Below, piece by piece: positions 23,652 through 32,237 of a stretch of 64,000 nt of DNA (position 1 is the first letter of the stretch; each line of letters opens with the position of its first letter). Both the position numbers and the translations under genes were made by a program. Origin of the DNA: Palsa-513 sp050010595 (GTDB lineage Bacteria; Actinomycetota; Thermoleophilia; Solirubrobacterales; Solirubrobacteraceae); NCBI GenBank assembly GCA_050010595.1, contig JBEKKS010000003.1:186001-250000 (forward strand), given 5' to 3'. The notes beneath the pieces are model-generated. The model worked only from the letters and a program-made list of their open reading frames with translations, was not told the origin of the DNA and ran no database searches.

Positions 23652-26228
23652 ATGCGCCCACTCGTAGGACCAGACCGACGGAGCTCGCGTTCGCGGGCAC
23701 GCAGGCTCGGGGCGCTGCTTGCCGGCCTGATCGTCGTCGGCGGAATGGTCGCGCTGGACGCGACGCATGTGACCACCATCGGCACGATCGCCGTCGCGCC
23801 GTTCCTCACCGCCCTCCTAGGCGGACCGCTCGAAACGGCGGTCGTCGCCCTGGCAGCGGCAGTCAGCTCCGTAGCCTCCGGCAGCTGGGAGCACAGTTTC
23901 TCGAGCTCCGGGTTCTACGTGCGCGACGCAATCGTCGCCGTGAGCGGGGTCATCGCCGTCCTCGCCGCGCTCGACCGTCGCCGCCGCGAGCTGGCACGGC
24001 GGCGCTTCGAGTTGCTCACATCACTCTCGAACGTGGGCAACACACCCTCGACACTCGAGGACACGGCGCAGCGCCTCGTCACCCTCATGGTGCCGGCGGT
24101 CGCCGACATCTGCGCGATCGACGCGCACCGCGGCGAGGAGATGCGGCGCCTCGCCGTACGGGCCTCCGGTCCGGATGCCGAGAGCATCGAAGCATTCCTG
24201 CAAGCACGCGCACCGCAGGGTCTCGCGACAACAACGGGCTCCACGCGCCTCTCGAGCGCCCGCGCGAACCTCCTGCGCGAGATCACCCCGGAGACACTCG
24301 CCCGCTGGGCCTCCGATGAAGAGGATCGTCGCGGGCTCGAGGCACTCGAGATCGGGTCGATCATCGTCGCGGAGCTGCACGCGCGCGGCGAGCACATCGG
24401 CACGCTGACGCTGGTGGCGAGGAAGCGCTCGCGGCGACGCTACGACGAGGACGATGTCGAGTTCGCGACCGTCATCGGCGGGCGTGCTGCGCTCGCGCTC
24501 GACAACGCACTGCTCAGCCGACGCCTCGCGCAGCGCGAGCAGCATCTGGTCGGTGCGCTCGGCAGCTTCGCGGCGGCAATGGTGCTGCAGGACGCGACCG
24601 GCGCGCTGATCTATGCGAGCGACGCCGCTCTACAGCTGCTCGGCGCCGAGTCGGCAGGCGAGCTGCACGGTTTGCGCGGCGGCGTGGTGGGTCTCGGCTT
24701 CGAGGTGTTCGACGAGCGGGGCAACCCCGCGAGCCCGTCGCAGCTGCCAGGGCGGCGGTTGCTGGCCGGCGAGCCCGCGCCGCCGTCGATGCTGATCGCG
24801 CGTCCCAGCCCACTGAGCGGCGAGGAGCGATGGCTGCTGCTGCGCTCGCGCGGGACCCGCACTGAGGAGGGCGCGCTGCTCAGCGTCGTGACCGAGCTCG
24901 AGGACGTGACGCCACGCAAGCGAGTGGAACTCGCAAACGCCCTGCTGACCGAGGCGAGCGACCTGTTGAGCGCTTCGCACGACTACGAGGCGATGTCGCG
25001 CAGCATCGTCGAGCTGGCGGTCGGAAGGCTCGCGGATTGGTGCGCGGTGTCCGTTCCCGACGGGCGTGGGGGCCTGCGTCGCCTGGCGGTTGCGGGCGCT
25101 GCCAACGAGCGCGGGGCGTTGTTGCTCGACGTGCTCGAAGGGAATGCGCTTGGGGGCGAGAGCGGGCTCGCGGTTCTCGAGGACGGACGCGCGCGCGTGC
25201 TCAACGACATCTATCAGGATGATCTGCACGCACGGCAACAGACAGATGCGCCTACGGCGGCGATGGTCGTGCCACTCAGCGCGTCGGGTCGCGTCGTCGG
25301 GGTGATGTCCGTGGCGATCGCGCGCCCCGGCCGACGCTTCGGCGACAGCGATCTCGCCCTCGCCGAGGAGCTCGGGCGACGGGCAGGCTGGGCGATCGAG
25401 AATGCCCGCAGCTACACGCAACGCTCCAACATCGCCGAGACGCTGCAGCGAGCACTGCGCCCGGCAGAGCTCGAGGCGCCGCCCGGCTGGTCGCTGGCAA
25501 CGTGGTACCAGCCGGCTGGCGAGGACAGCATGGTCGGTGGCGATTTCTACGACCTGTTCCCGGTCAGCGACGGTCACGTGCTGGTCATCGGCGACGTGAC
25601 GGGCCACGGTGCGCTTGCCGCCCGGCTCACCGGCTTGGCGCGATTCACGCTGCGCACGGCGGCCGAGCTGACGCACGACCCGCGGATGGCCGTCCACCGT
25701 CTCGACGCTGCGCTCCTGGCCCAGCAGGACGTTACCCCGGTATCGGCCATCTGCGCCCATCTGCGCGACGGTGGTAGCGATGCGGTCAGAGCGACGATCG
25801 CCGTTGCCGGCCATCCGCTGCCCCTCCTGCTGCGAAGCGGCCGTCTACGCGAGATCGGCCGTGGCGGGACGCTGGCCGGCGCGGCGAGTGGCGCTGACTG
25901 GCCCGAGAGCGATGTCGACCTGCGACCAGGAGACACGCTGATCTTCTACACGGACGGGATACCGGAGGCTCGCAACGACGTGGAGATGTTCGGCTACGAG
26001 CGGCTCACCGCCTGCGTGCAGTCGGGATCGGGCGAGCCGCGCGAGATCGTCGCGCGCGTCCAGTCGGCACTCGCGTCATTCTGGGGCGCCGGCGCGGCAC
26101 GCGACGACGTAACGCTGCTCGCGCTGCAGCTCGTGAGCATTGAGCGCGGTACGTCCGGAGCGCAACCCACGCCCGAGCGACGTCGACGCCCACTGGCGCG
26201 ACTGCGGGGCGGAGCCCGGCACCGCTAG
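23652..26228 (+). CDS. Membrane SpoIIE-type PP2C phosphatase with GAF-PAS-GAF sensors
   Basis: 858 residues. Residues ~17-110 hold several membrane helices (LGALLAGLIVVGGMVAL, TIAVAPFLTALLGGPLETAV). GAF-like 120-290, PAS-like 298-420 (VLQDATGALIYASDAALQLL), GAF 430-585, and a SpoIIE/RsbU phosphatase ~600-835 with metal motifs GGDFYDLFPV, VIGDVTGHGALAARL and LIFYTDGIPEARND. Such enzymes dephosphorylate the STAS antagonist, freeing sigma from its RsbW. The STAS gene ends 8 bp away on the other strand, and the sigma genes lie 3-5 kb upstream, so it is the likely input module of this stress system. Confidence 0.92.
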   Translation: MRPLVGPDRRSSRSRARRLGALLAGLIVVGGMVALDATHVTTIGTIAVAPFLTALLGGPLETAVVALAAAVSSVASGSWEHSFSSSGFYVRDAIVAVSGVIAVLAALDRRRRELARRRFELLTSLSNVGNTPSTLEDTAQRLVTLMVPAVADICAIDAHRGEEMRRLAVRASGPDAESIEAFLQARAPQGLATTTGSTRLSSARANLLREITPETLARWASDEEDRRGLEALEIGSIIVAELHARGEHIGTLTLVARKRSRRRYDEDDVEFATVIGGRAALALDNALLSRRLAQREQHLVGALGSFAAAMVLQDATGALIYASDAALQLLGAESAGELHGLRGGVVGLGFEVFDERGNPASPSQLPGRRLLAGEPAPPSMLIARPSPLSGEERWLLLRSRGTRTEEGALLSVVTELEDVTPRKRVELANALLTEASDLLSASHDYEAMSRSIVELAVGRLADWCAVSVPDGRGGLRRLAVAGAANERGALLLDVLEGNALGGESGLAVLEDGRARVLNDIYQDDLHARQQTDAPTAAMVVPLSASGRVVGVMSVAIARPGRRFGDSDLALAEELGRRAGWAIENARSYTQRSNIAETLQRALRPAELEAPPGWSLATWYQPAGEDSMVGGDFYDLFPVSDGHVLVIGDVTGHGALAARLTGLARFTLRTAAELTHDPRMAVHRLDAALLAQQDVTPVSAICAHLRDGGSDAVRATIAVAGHPLPLLLRSGRLREIGRGGTLAGAASGADWPESDVDLRPGDTLIFYTDGIPEARNDVEMFGYERLTACVQSGSGEPREIVARVQSALASFWGAGAARDDVTLLALQLVSIERGTSGAQPTPERRRRPLARLRGGARHR

Positions 26229-26235
26229 CCGGAGG

Positions 26236-26559
26236 TCAGATGGGGGCGCTCAGCGGCAGCTGAGCGCGCAGGCCCGTGATGTCGAGCAGGCGCTCGACAG
26301 CGACTGAGGGAATGATGCGCAATCGCTGCGTGGGCGCGCAGCGTTCGTTGAGGCGCAGCAGGAGCTGGACCCCCGTCGAGTCGATGAACGTGACAGCGCG
26401 AAGGTCGAGCAAGACCGGCACTGCGTCGTCGCCCGCAATCTCCTCGAACGCCGCCTCGAGCAGCGGCACGGTGGCTATATCGAGCTCGCCGGCAGGGGCA
26501 AGTCGATGCCCCTCCGGGCCGCGATCGCTTTCGATTGGGAATGACTCGGCTAGACCCAT
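26236..26559 (-). CDS. STAS-domain anti-anti-sigma factor (RsbV/SpoIIAA-like)
   Basis: 107 residues: GHRLAPAGELDIATVPLLEA, and VLLDLRAVTFIDSTGVQLLL, where the serine of DSTG is the site phosphorylated by RsbW-type kinases. Unphosphorylated protein binds the kinase and releases sigma. ATG at 26559 suits the domain; 26598 is an alternative. Convergent with the SpoIIE phosphatase (8-bp gap). Confidence 0.92.
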   Translation of the reverse strand: MGLAESFPIESDRGPEGHRLAPAGELDIATVPLLEAAFEEIAGDDAVPVLLDLRAVTFIDSTGVQLLLRLNERCAPTQRLRIIPSVAVERLLDITGLRAQLPLSAPI

Positions 26560-26677
26560 GACGATGGGGGCGGCGAGACGACCACCCGGTCCCGCCATCT
26601 TAGCCTCACGTCACCGGCTGTCAAAAGACTGCGGCAAAGCAGCGAGACGGCTAGTCCCGCGATAGTGAGCCGCGGAT

Positions 26678-26908
26678 TTAGAGCTCGTCAACGTCCTCGT
26701 CGTCGTCCCCGCCGACCTCGAGCTCATCGCCGAGTTCGTCGAGGACGTCGGCGACGCTGTCGTACCCGGCGCCGGCGAGCGATTCGAGGTCAGCCAGCAA
26801 CTCAGTCGAGCCGCCCCGGAGCTCCGCCGCATTCACCAGCTCTCCTGGCGTCGCCGGATAGACGGCGGCCGCAAGCGCATGCCGAACCTCTGCCTGTGTC
26901 GTGCTCAT
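26678..26908 (-). CDS. DUF2795 domain protein
   Basis: 76 residues: EVRHALAAAVYPATPGELVN followed by AAELRGGSTELLADLESL, the DUF2795 pattern, and an acidic tail (GGDDDEDVDEL). The family is common among stress-associated small proteins of actinobacteria; function unknown. The start codon follows a GGAGCC site and a well-matched SigB/SigF-type promoter (26946-26971). Confidence 0.85.
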   Translation of the reverse strand: MSTTQAEVRHALAAAVYPATPGELVNAAELRGGSTELLADLESLAGAGYDSVADVLDELGDELEVGGDDDEDVDEL

Positions 26909-26945
26909 CGTGGCTCCTGTTGATCGTTTGACTGCTGTGCCCGCT

Positions 26946-26971
26946 CTACCCGGCTACCCCGTCACAGAAAC
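26946..26971 (-). promoter_or_regulatory. SigB/SigF-type promoter of the DUF2795 gene
   Basis: Minus strand GTTT (26968-26971), 16-base spacer, GGGTAG (26946-26951), 37 bases before the ATG at 26908. Confidence 0.75.
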
Positions 26972-27084
26972 GGTGTGCCATGGAGACGTGTGCGCAACGC
27001 GTCCCGCGGGTAACGCCCGCTGTGAGGTGCGCATGTTCGCGTCAGGACCACAGGCGTATCGGGCAACCCGCTGCTGCCGACGAT

Positions 27085-27465
27085 CTAGGTTGGTCTCGTC
27101 CTGTTCCTGTTCGTCTTCCCTACGATCGCATTCGTGGACGTCATTGGACGCTGTCAATCTCGCCACTCTTCTGGCTGATGAGCGCTGAGGTCTTCCCCAA
27201 CCGGCTGCGAGGTGCCGGCGCGAGTGCCTGCACGGTCGCCAACGGGTCGGCGAACCTGCTCGTGACCGTCACCTTCCTCTCACTGATCAGCGCGATCGGC
27301 AAGTCGTGGACGTTCTGGCTCTACGGGATCATGGCCGGGGTCGCGATCGTGTTCGTCGCAATGCGCGTGCCCGAGACGAAGGGACACCCGCTCGAGGACA
27401 TCGACAGCTACTGGCGCGAGGGCCGGCGCTGGCCTGGTGAGCTGCGCGAACCGAGCGCTGGATGA
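27085..27465 (+). pseudogene. C-terminal remnant of a sugar-porter MFS transporter
   Basis: From about 27148 the frame reads SPLFWLMSAEVFPNRLRGAG, later GKSWTFWLYGIMAGVAIVFV and the sugar-porter hallmark PETKGHPLEDIDSYW, i.e. TM10-12 of an SP-family transporter. Just upstream, in another frame, LVLFLFVFPTIAFVDVIG is the preceding helix, so a frameshift separates them. The first nine helices are missing. The stop overlaps the aldose epimerase start (ATGA), indicating an old sugar transport/epimerase operon that has lost its transporter. Confidence 0.8.
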
Positions 27466-28403
27466 TGGCGCCACGTGGGCTTTCGGGTGAGCGGATCGAG
27501 CTGCGCTACGGCACCCAGCGCGCGCTGGCTGTCGAGGTTGGAGCGGGACTGTGCGGCTACTGGGTCGGGACCGACCCGGTGGCCCACGGCTACGGCGAAC
27601 GCGAGCTGCCAAGCGGCGCTTGCGGCCAGACGTTGATGCCCTGGCCGAACCGGCTACGCGACGGCAGCTACGAGTTTGCCGGCGAGCACCATCAGCTACC
27701 GCTGTCGGAGCCGGCTCGTGGCAACGCGCTCCACGGGCTGGTGCGCTGGGCGAACTGGACCCCAACCCGCCGCAGCGAGAGCAGCGTGCGGCTCGAGCAC
27801 GTTCTCCACGCGCAGGAGGGCTATCCGTTCGTGCTCTCGCTCAGTGTCGAGTACGAGCTCGGCGAGGGCGGCCTCACGGTGCGCTCCGCTGCCACCAACG
27901 TCGGCGAGCAGGCGGCGCCGTTTGGCGCGGGCCATCACCCCTACGTGACAGTAGGGGCACCGACGATCGACACGTGCTCCCTGCGGGGACCCGGACGGCG
28001 CTACCTACCCACCGACGAGCGGGCGATCCCGACCGGCGCACGCTCCGTTGCCGGTACCCAATACGACTTCCTGCGTCAGCGACCGGTCGGAGCGACGGTG
28101 CTCGACACGGCGTTCGACTACCTCGAGCGGGACGCGGATGGCCTTGCCCGGGTGAAGCTGGCGACGGGCGACGGAGCGCGAGCGCTGACCGTCTGGCAGG
28201 ACGCGAGCTACCCCTACCTGATGCTGTTCACCGGGGACCCGATCGAAGCCGGCCTGGGGCGCCGGCGCAGCCTCGGCGTCGAGCCGATGACGTGTGCGCC
28301 GAACGGGCTCCAGACCGGGGACGGCCTGCTCGTGCTCGAGCCGGGGCAGGCGTTCGCAGGGTCCTGGGGGATAACGCCGTCGCCGATCGGATCTGACGCG
28401 TAG
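27462..28403 (+). CDS. Aldose 1-epimerase (galactose mutarotase-like)
   Basis: 313 residues: LMPWPNRLRDGSYEFAG, NALHGLVRWANW with the conserved His, GAGHHPYVTVG with the catalytic-region His, and the C-terminal VEPMTCAPNGLQTGDGLLVL. It interconverts alpha and beta anomers of hexoses in the cytoplasm. The ATG at 27462 (ATGATG) overlaps the end of the transporter remnant, so it was once translationally coupled; whether it still has a promoter is unclear. Confidence 0.9.
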   Translation: MMAPRGLSGERIELRYGTQRALAVEVGAGLCGYWVGTDPVAHGYGERELPSGACGQTLMPWPNRLRDGSYEFAGEHHQLPLSEPARGNALHGLVRWANWTPTRRSESSVRLEHVLHAQEGYPFVLSLSVEYELGEGGLTVRSAATNVGEQAAPFGAGHHPYVTVGAPTIDTCSLRGPGRRYLPTDERAIPTGARSVAGTQYDFLRQRPVGATVLDTAFDYLERDADGLARVKLATGDGARALTVWQDASYPYLMLFTGDPIEAGLGRRRSLGVEPMTCAPNGLQTGDGLLVLEPGQAFAGSWGITPSPIGSDA

Positions 28404-28458
28404 GCCAGCGTCGCCAGGCCCGGTTGTCCCACTGGCCGGATGCGCAGGTGGGTGCTGA

Positions 28459-28484
28459 GTTTGTGCCCCTGCGGCGGCGGGTAT
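28459..28484 (+). promoter_or_regulatory. SigB/SigF-type promoter of the PfpI-family gene
   Basis: GTTT (28459-28462), 16-base spacer, GGGTAT (28479-28484), 37 bases before the ATG at 28522. This is the best match to the consensus in the window. Confidence 0.8.
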
Positions 28485-28521
28485 CGCCAGCGGGACAGAC
28501 AAGCGAGCCAGGAGGAAACCG

Positions 28522-29079
28522 ATGAGCTCAACGCTGCAGGGCTTGAAAGTCGCATTTCTCGTCGCGCAGGAGGGCGTCGAGGAGGTCGAGCTGACCGAGC
28601 CGCGTGAAGCGCTCGAGCAGGCCGGGGCTGAAACGGCCCTGATCGCGCCGCAGGAGGGCGAGGTCCAAGCGTTCCAACACCTCGACCGGGCGTCGACCTA
28701 CACCGTGGATCGCTCGCTCGACGTTGCGCGACCGGAGGACTACGACGCGCTCGTGCTACCAGGAGGCGTGGCAAACCCCGATCAGCTGCGCACCGACGAG
28801 CGCGCGATCCAGTTCGTGCGCGAGATATCGGCCGCCGGCAAGCCGGTTGGCGTGATCTGCCACGGACCCTGGACCCTCGTCGAAGCCGACCTCGTGGACG
28901 GGCGGCAAATCACCTCGTGGCCGTCGCTGCGAACCGACATCCGCAACGCCGGTGGACAGTGGGTCGACGAGGAGGTAGTCGTCGCCGACGGTCTCATATC
29001 GAGCAGGAAGCCCGACGATCTGCCTGCGTTCTGCGAGAAGCTGGTTGAGGAGTTCGCCGCAGCGCGCCGGACGCGCTAG
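28522..29079 (+). CDS. DJ-1/PfpI-family protein (general stress protein 18-like)
   Basis: 185 residues: LKVAFLVAQEGVEEVELTEP, YDALVLPGGVANPDQLRTDE and the nucleophile elbow VGVICHGPWTLVEADLVDGR with Cys followed by His. The family includes protein deglycases, hydratases and stress proteases; this subgroup (YraA/GSP18-like) is classically induced by general stress. A strong RBS (AGGAGGAAACCG) and a SigB/SigF-type promoter precede it. Convergent with the next gene. Confidence 0.92.
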   Translation: MSSTLQGLKVAFLVAQEGVEEVELTEPREALEQAGAETALIAPQEGEVQAFQHLDRASTYTVDRSLDVARPEDYDALVLPGGVANPDQLRTDERAIQFVREISAAGKPVGVICHGPWTLVEADLVDGRQITSWPSLRTDIRNAGGQWVDEEVVVADGLISSRKPDDLPAFCEKLVEEFAAARRTR

Positions 29080-29145
29080 TTGGCCGGCGCGCTGCGCCGC
29101 GCGACATCTTCGGAGCCGCGCGAGCGGCGGTTGGCCTGAGCGTGT

Positions 29146-29499
29146 TCAGGCGGACCGCCGCTTGCGCACTTCGACCGCGCCTTCGAGCTGTGCCCTGTTC
29201 ATCCGCGAACGACCGGCGATGCCGAGGCTGCGCGCCTCCGCATATAGCTGGTCGCGGGTCCGTCCACGCGGCCCCGGGCGGCCGGAGCGCAGCCCGCCCC
29301 GGCGCCCGGGGGAGATGTCGCCGGTGGATGTCGGCGAGCTCGTCGCCGCCTCGCCGTTGCGCGCCCGCTCCTTGTTGACGGTGCGCGCCGCGATCTCCTC
29401 CGCCCGCTGCAGCGTGGCCCCCTGCTCGAGCTCACTCTCCTTGATGTGCTCGTACTGGCGGCCGCGCTTACTGTGTTCTTTCACTCCACGGGGTGGCAT
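29146..29499 (-). CDS. Small basic protein with Rho N-terminal-like (SAP-like) domain
   Basis: 117 residues: N-terminal RGVKEHSKRGRQYEHIKESE, a Gly/Arg-rich middle, and a C-terminal helix-extended-helix TRDQLYAEARSLGIAGRSRM followed by NRAQLEGAVE, similar to Rho_N. Homologues are often labelled plasmid stabilisation protein without evidence. Nucleic-acid binding is plausible. It follows DUF892 by nine bases on the same strand and is likely co-transcribed from the SigB-like promoter there. Confidence 0.75.
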   Translation of the reverse strand: MPPRGVKEHSKRGRQYEHIKESELEQGATLQRAEEIAARTVNKERARNGEAATSSPTSTGDISPGRRGGLRSGRPGPRGRTRDQLYAEARSLGIAGRSRMNRAQLEGAVEVRKRRSA

Positions 29500-29508
29500 T
29501 GCCGCGCC

Positions 29509-30015
29509 TCAGACGTTCGCGTCGGCGTTGATCCCACCGCGGAAGATTCCGCCGGTGGCAAGCCTCGAGAGCAGCTGGTCGGCTGCACTCTCCTCGTCGA
29601 GCGTCTCCCCCAGCAGGCGCTTGGCGTCTTCGAAGCCGAGCTCGTCGGCGAGGGTACGAGCCGTGCCGTAGGCGGCAATCTCGTAGTGCTCGACGCGCTG
29701 GGCAGCAGCGATGATCGCCGCGTCCTTGGCGGGGCCGGCACCAGACACCTTGATCGTCTCGTCACCTTCGGCGATGAGCCCCGCCATCCCACGGCACTTC
29801 TTCTCTTCGGAGCTGATGCCCAGCAGCGTCCTGATCTTTTCAAGACGCTCGATCTGGCCCTGCGTCTGCTCGAGATGCAGCTCGATCGCATCGCGCAGCT
29901 TGTCGTCGCTGGCGGCCGCGGCGAGCTTCGGTAGCGCCTCCACCAGCTGGCTCTCGGCACTGGAGAGATCGTCGATCTGATCTACGAAGACATCGGTCAA
30001 AGTCGCGAACGCCAT
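29509..30015 (-). CDS. DUF892 ferritin-like stress protein (YciE family)
   Basis: 168 residues in a four-helix bundle: FVDQIDDLSSAESQLVEALP, ELHLEQTQGQIERLEKI, AQRVEHYEIAAYGTARTLAD and LLGETLDEESAADQL, with Glu and His residues placed as in YciE/YciF. Biochemical role is unclear; the family is induced by osmotic and general stress. The ATG follows AAAGGAGATTCC. A SigB-like promoter with a -35 mismatch lies 62 bases upstream. Confidence 0.9.
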   Translation of the reverse strand: MAFATLTDVFVDQIDDLSSAESQLVEALPKLAAAASDDKLRDAIELHLEQTQGQIERLEKIRTLLGISSEEKKCRGMAGLIAEGDETIKVSGAGPAKDAAIIAAAQRVEHYEIAAYGTARTLADELGFEDAKRLLGETLDEESAADQLLSRLATGGIFRGGINADANV

Positions 30016-30401
30016 CTGGAATCTCCTTTGTTCCTAGCAGCAGAAGGGGGGCCGTGCAGCTGCCCCATGCACACGCTCTACCCGTCTCGCACGAAGCAAT
30101 CACACGTTTCAAAGCTCGGGCGCGCGGGCAACAACGGGCACATGAAAGTCGGCTATTTCCTCCAGCGAGCAACACGACGTCCACGCGCGGGAGGTTGCGC
30201 ATCGCCCTGTGGCCGAACGATGCAGGTTGGACCTGACCGCGACGGATTCTTCGATGCGTACGCGCGAGCGGTGCTGCCCCGCTTGGGTGGCGCGAAGCCC
30301 TTTCCGGCCGCGACGGCAGGCTGAAGGCGACACCCGCGCCGAACGGGCGCGAGCGCGAATCTGGGTGCATACAAACCGGGGAAAACGGGAAGGAGAACGC
30401 C
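30016..30401. other. 386-bp divergent intergenic region
   Basis: Between DUF892 (minus) and a small membrane protein (plus). It holds the SigB-like site at 30078-30101 for DUF892. I see no other reading frame, RNA or repeat that I can support. Confidence 0.5.
30078..30101 (-). promoter_or_regulatory. SigB/SigF-like promoter of DUF892
   Basis: Minus strand GATT (30098-30101), 14-base spacer, GGGTAG (30078-30083), 62 bases before the ATG at 30015. One mismatch in the -35 and the shortest spacer of the set. Confidence 0.5.
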
Positions 30402-30599
30402 ATGACACTGACAGCATGGATCGTCATCGGAAACGTGGCGCTGGCCGTGGCAGTGGTCGCCGCGCTCCGGCTCCTGAGCGGTCGCGCCGCGCGGTGGGGC
30501 ACAGGGCAACGTGAGGGACGTGAGCTCGCGGCGTGGCGCAGGCGGCTCAAGCGCCGGGCGCGCGAGCAGGCGTCCGCCGTCCTGCCTGACCGCGACTGA
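30402..30599 (+). CDS. Small single-pass membrane protein
   Basis: 65 residues: one N-terminal helix (AWIVIGNVALAVAVVAALRLL) followed by a strongly basic, probably cytoplasmic tail (RRRLKRRAREQASA). A clear RBS (GGAAGGAGAACGCC) precedes the ATG. Seven bases separate it from the YihY gene, so the two are likely co-transcribed. Function unknown. Confidence 0.65.
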   Translation: MTLTAWIVIGNVALAVAVVAALRLLSGRAARWGTGQREGRELAAWRRRLKRRAREQASAVLPDRD

Positions 30600-30605
30600 A
30601 CCTCG

Positions 30606-31574
30606 GTGACGCCGCCGGCGGCGCCAGAATCCTCCCGCGTGGAGATCCTTGCGCCCCTGCGGCTGCTCGACGGCTTCCAGCGGCGCCACCGGACGCCCGC
30701 CGTCGCCATCGCGGTCGTCAAGAAGGCCTCCGAGGACGGCGCCGGTGCGACCGCAGCACTGATCTCCTATTACGGCTTCCTCTCGATCTTCCCGCTGCTG
30801 CTCGCGGGCTTCGCGATTCTCGGCTTTGTCGCCGAGGCGAGCGCCGGCGCCCGCAAAGCGATCCTGGCGTCGGTGCTGCGCGAGCTCCCTGTCTTCAAGG
30901 ACTCGATCAGCCAGGGGCACATCACCGGAAGCGGCCTCGGGCTGGCGGTCGGGGTGGTCGGAGCGTTGTGGGCCGGACTGAGCGTGACGGTGGTGCTTCA
31001 GCGCGCCTTCAACATGGTCAACTGCGTGCCCTACTACCGTCGCGCGAACTTCTTCCAGACGCGGCTGCGCGGCGGCCGGCTACTGCTTGCCGTCGGCGTG
31101 CTCGAGGTAGTCGCGACCGGCCTGACCGGGCTCATTTCGACGGGATTCGGCGGTGTCGTGCTCGTCATTGCAGGGATCCTCGTCTCGCTCGCCGTCAATG
31201 CGCTGCTTTTCTTCGTGGCGTTCAGAGTGCTGAGCGACACGCGCGTGCCGACACGCGATCTCTGGCCGGGGATCATCTTGGCGACCGCCGGATGGGAGCT
31301 GTTGCAGGCACTTGGCGGGATCTACGTCGATCACGTGCTGCGCAGCGCAAGCGCGACCTACGGCAGCTTCGCCACGGTCATCGGACTGCTCGCGTGGCTC
31401 ATCCTTGGTGCGCGGATCGTCGTCTACGGCGCGGAGCTCAACAACGTCGTGGCCCACCACTACTGGCCGCGGAGCCTCATCGGGCCCGAGACGGAAGCCG
31501 ACCGCGCTGTCCGCCGCGCGCTTGCGGCGGTCGAGCAGAGCGAGGTCGGCGAATCGATCGAGGTGCGCTTCTAA
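30606..31574 (+). CDS. YihY/BrkB-family inner membrane protein
   Basis: 322 residues with six membrane segments. Family marks: AALISYYGFLSIFPLLLAGF in TM1, GLSVTVVLQRAFNMVNCVP, RVLSDTRVPTRDLWPGIILA and ATYGSFATVIGLLAWLILGA. The family was long mis-called ribonuclease BN; a lipid or permeability role is suspected. GTG start at 30606. Confidence 0.9.
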   Translation: MTPPAAPESSRVEILAPLRLLDGFQRRHRTPAVAIAVVKKASEDGAGATAALISYYGFLSIFPLLLAGFAILGFVAEASAGARKAILASVLRELPVFKDSISQGHITGSGLGLAVGVVGALWAGLSVTVVLQRAFNMVNCVPYYRRANFFQTRLRGGRLLLAVGVLEVVATGLTGLISTGFGGVVLVIAGILVSLAVNALLFFVAFRVLSDTRVPTRDLWPGIILATAGWELLQALGGIYVDHVLRSASATYGSFATVIGLLAWLILGARIVVYGAELNNVVAHHYWPRSLIGPETEADRAVRRALAAVEQSEVGESIEVRF

Positions 31575-31584
31575 ACTAGAGCCG

Positions 31585-32052
31585 ATGGAACGCTTCAACG
31601 TGCACGCGGCGCAGTTCGCCTACGACGAGGATCCGGACGGGTACCGCGTCGGCATGGCGCGATTCGGCCCGCAGATCGGGATGGCGCGACTCGGCGGGAG
31701 CGTGTACGAGCTGCCACCCGGCCAGAGCGTCTGCCCCTACCACTGGGAGGCCGGCGATGAGGAGCTGTTGCTGGTGCTCGCCGGCGAGGCGACCGTACGC
31801 CACCCGCAGGGCGAGGACGTGCTCGGTCCCGGCGAAGTCGTCTGCTTCCGCGAGGGTCCGGAGGGGGCTCATAAGGTCTCGAACAAGAGCGACGAGACGG
31901 TCCGCGTCCTGATGCTCTCGACGCTGCGCGAGCCCGCGCTCACCGTCTACCCCGACTCGGACAAGGTCGGCGCGTTCGACAAGCCGAGCGCCACCCGCCT
32001 CCTCTTCCGCCGCGGAGACGCCGTCGACTACTTCGACGGGGAGACGGCATGA
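31585..32052 (+). CDS. Cupin-domain protein
   Basis: 155 residues in a single cupin barrel: PPGQSVCPYHWEAGDEELLL with the first metal-site pattern (HW..G.EE), and LGPGEVVCFREGPEGAHKVS with the second His. The end (TVYPDSDKVGAFDKPS) matches a group of cupins with a conserved C-terminal strand. Probably metal-binding, perhaps a sugar-phosphate isomerase or sensor; no activity assigned. It is followed with a 4-bp overlap by a small membrane protein. Confidence 0.85.
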   Translation: MERFNVHAAQFAYDEDPDGYRVGMARFGPQIGMARLGGSVYELPPGQSVCPYHWEAGDEELLLVLAGEATVRHPQGEDVLGPGEVVCFREGPEGAHKVSNKSDETVRVLMLSTLREPALTVYPDSDKVGAFDKPSATRLLFRRGDAVDYFDGETA

Positions 32053-32237
32053 GGATCCCGCTGATCGGGGTGAGGCTCGGGCTGCCGGCGATCATCTATC
32101 TCGTGATCGGTGCGTTCGTGGCGCAGGGACACAACTACTTCAAGCACACGGGCACGCTCGACGGCGTGCTCACCGCGGCGATCAGCATCGTGCTCTGGCC
32201 GTTTCTACTGTTCGGGATCCACTTCCACGTAACGTGA
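32049..32237 (+). CDS. Small membrane protein
   Basis: 62 residues with two helices (LGLPAIIYLVIGAFVAQGHN and VLTAAISIVLWPFLLFGIHF). It overlaps the cupin gene before it and the YdeI-like gene after it by four bases each (ATGA, GTGA), so it is a true member of this operon. Function unknown. Confidence 0.7.
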   Translation: MRIPLIGVRLGLPAIIYLVIGAFVAQGHNYFKHTGTLDGVLTAAISIVLWPFLLFGIHFHVT

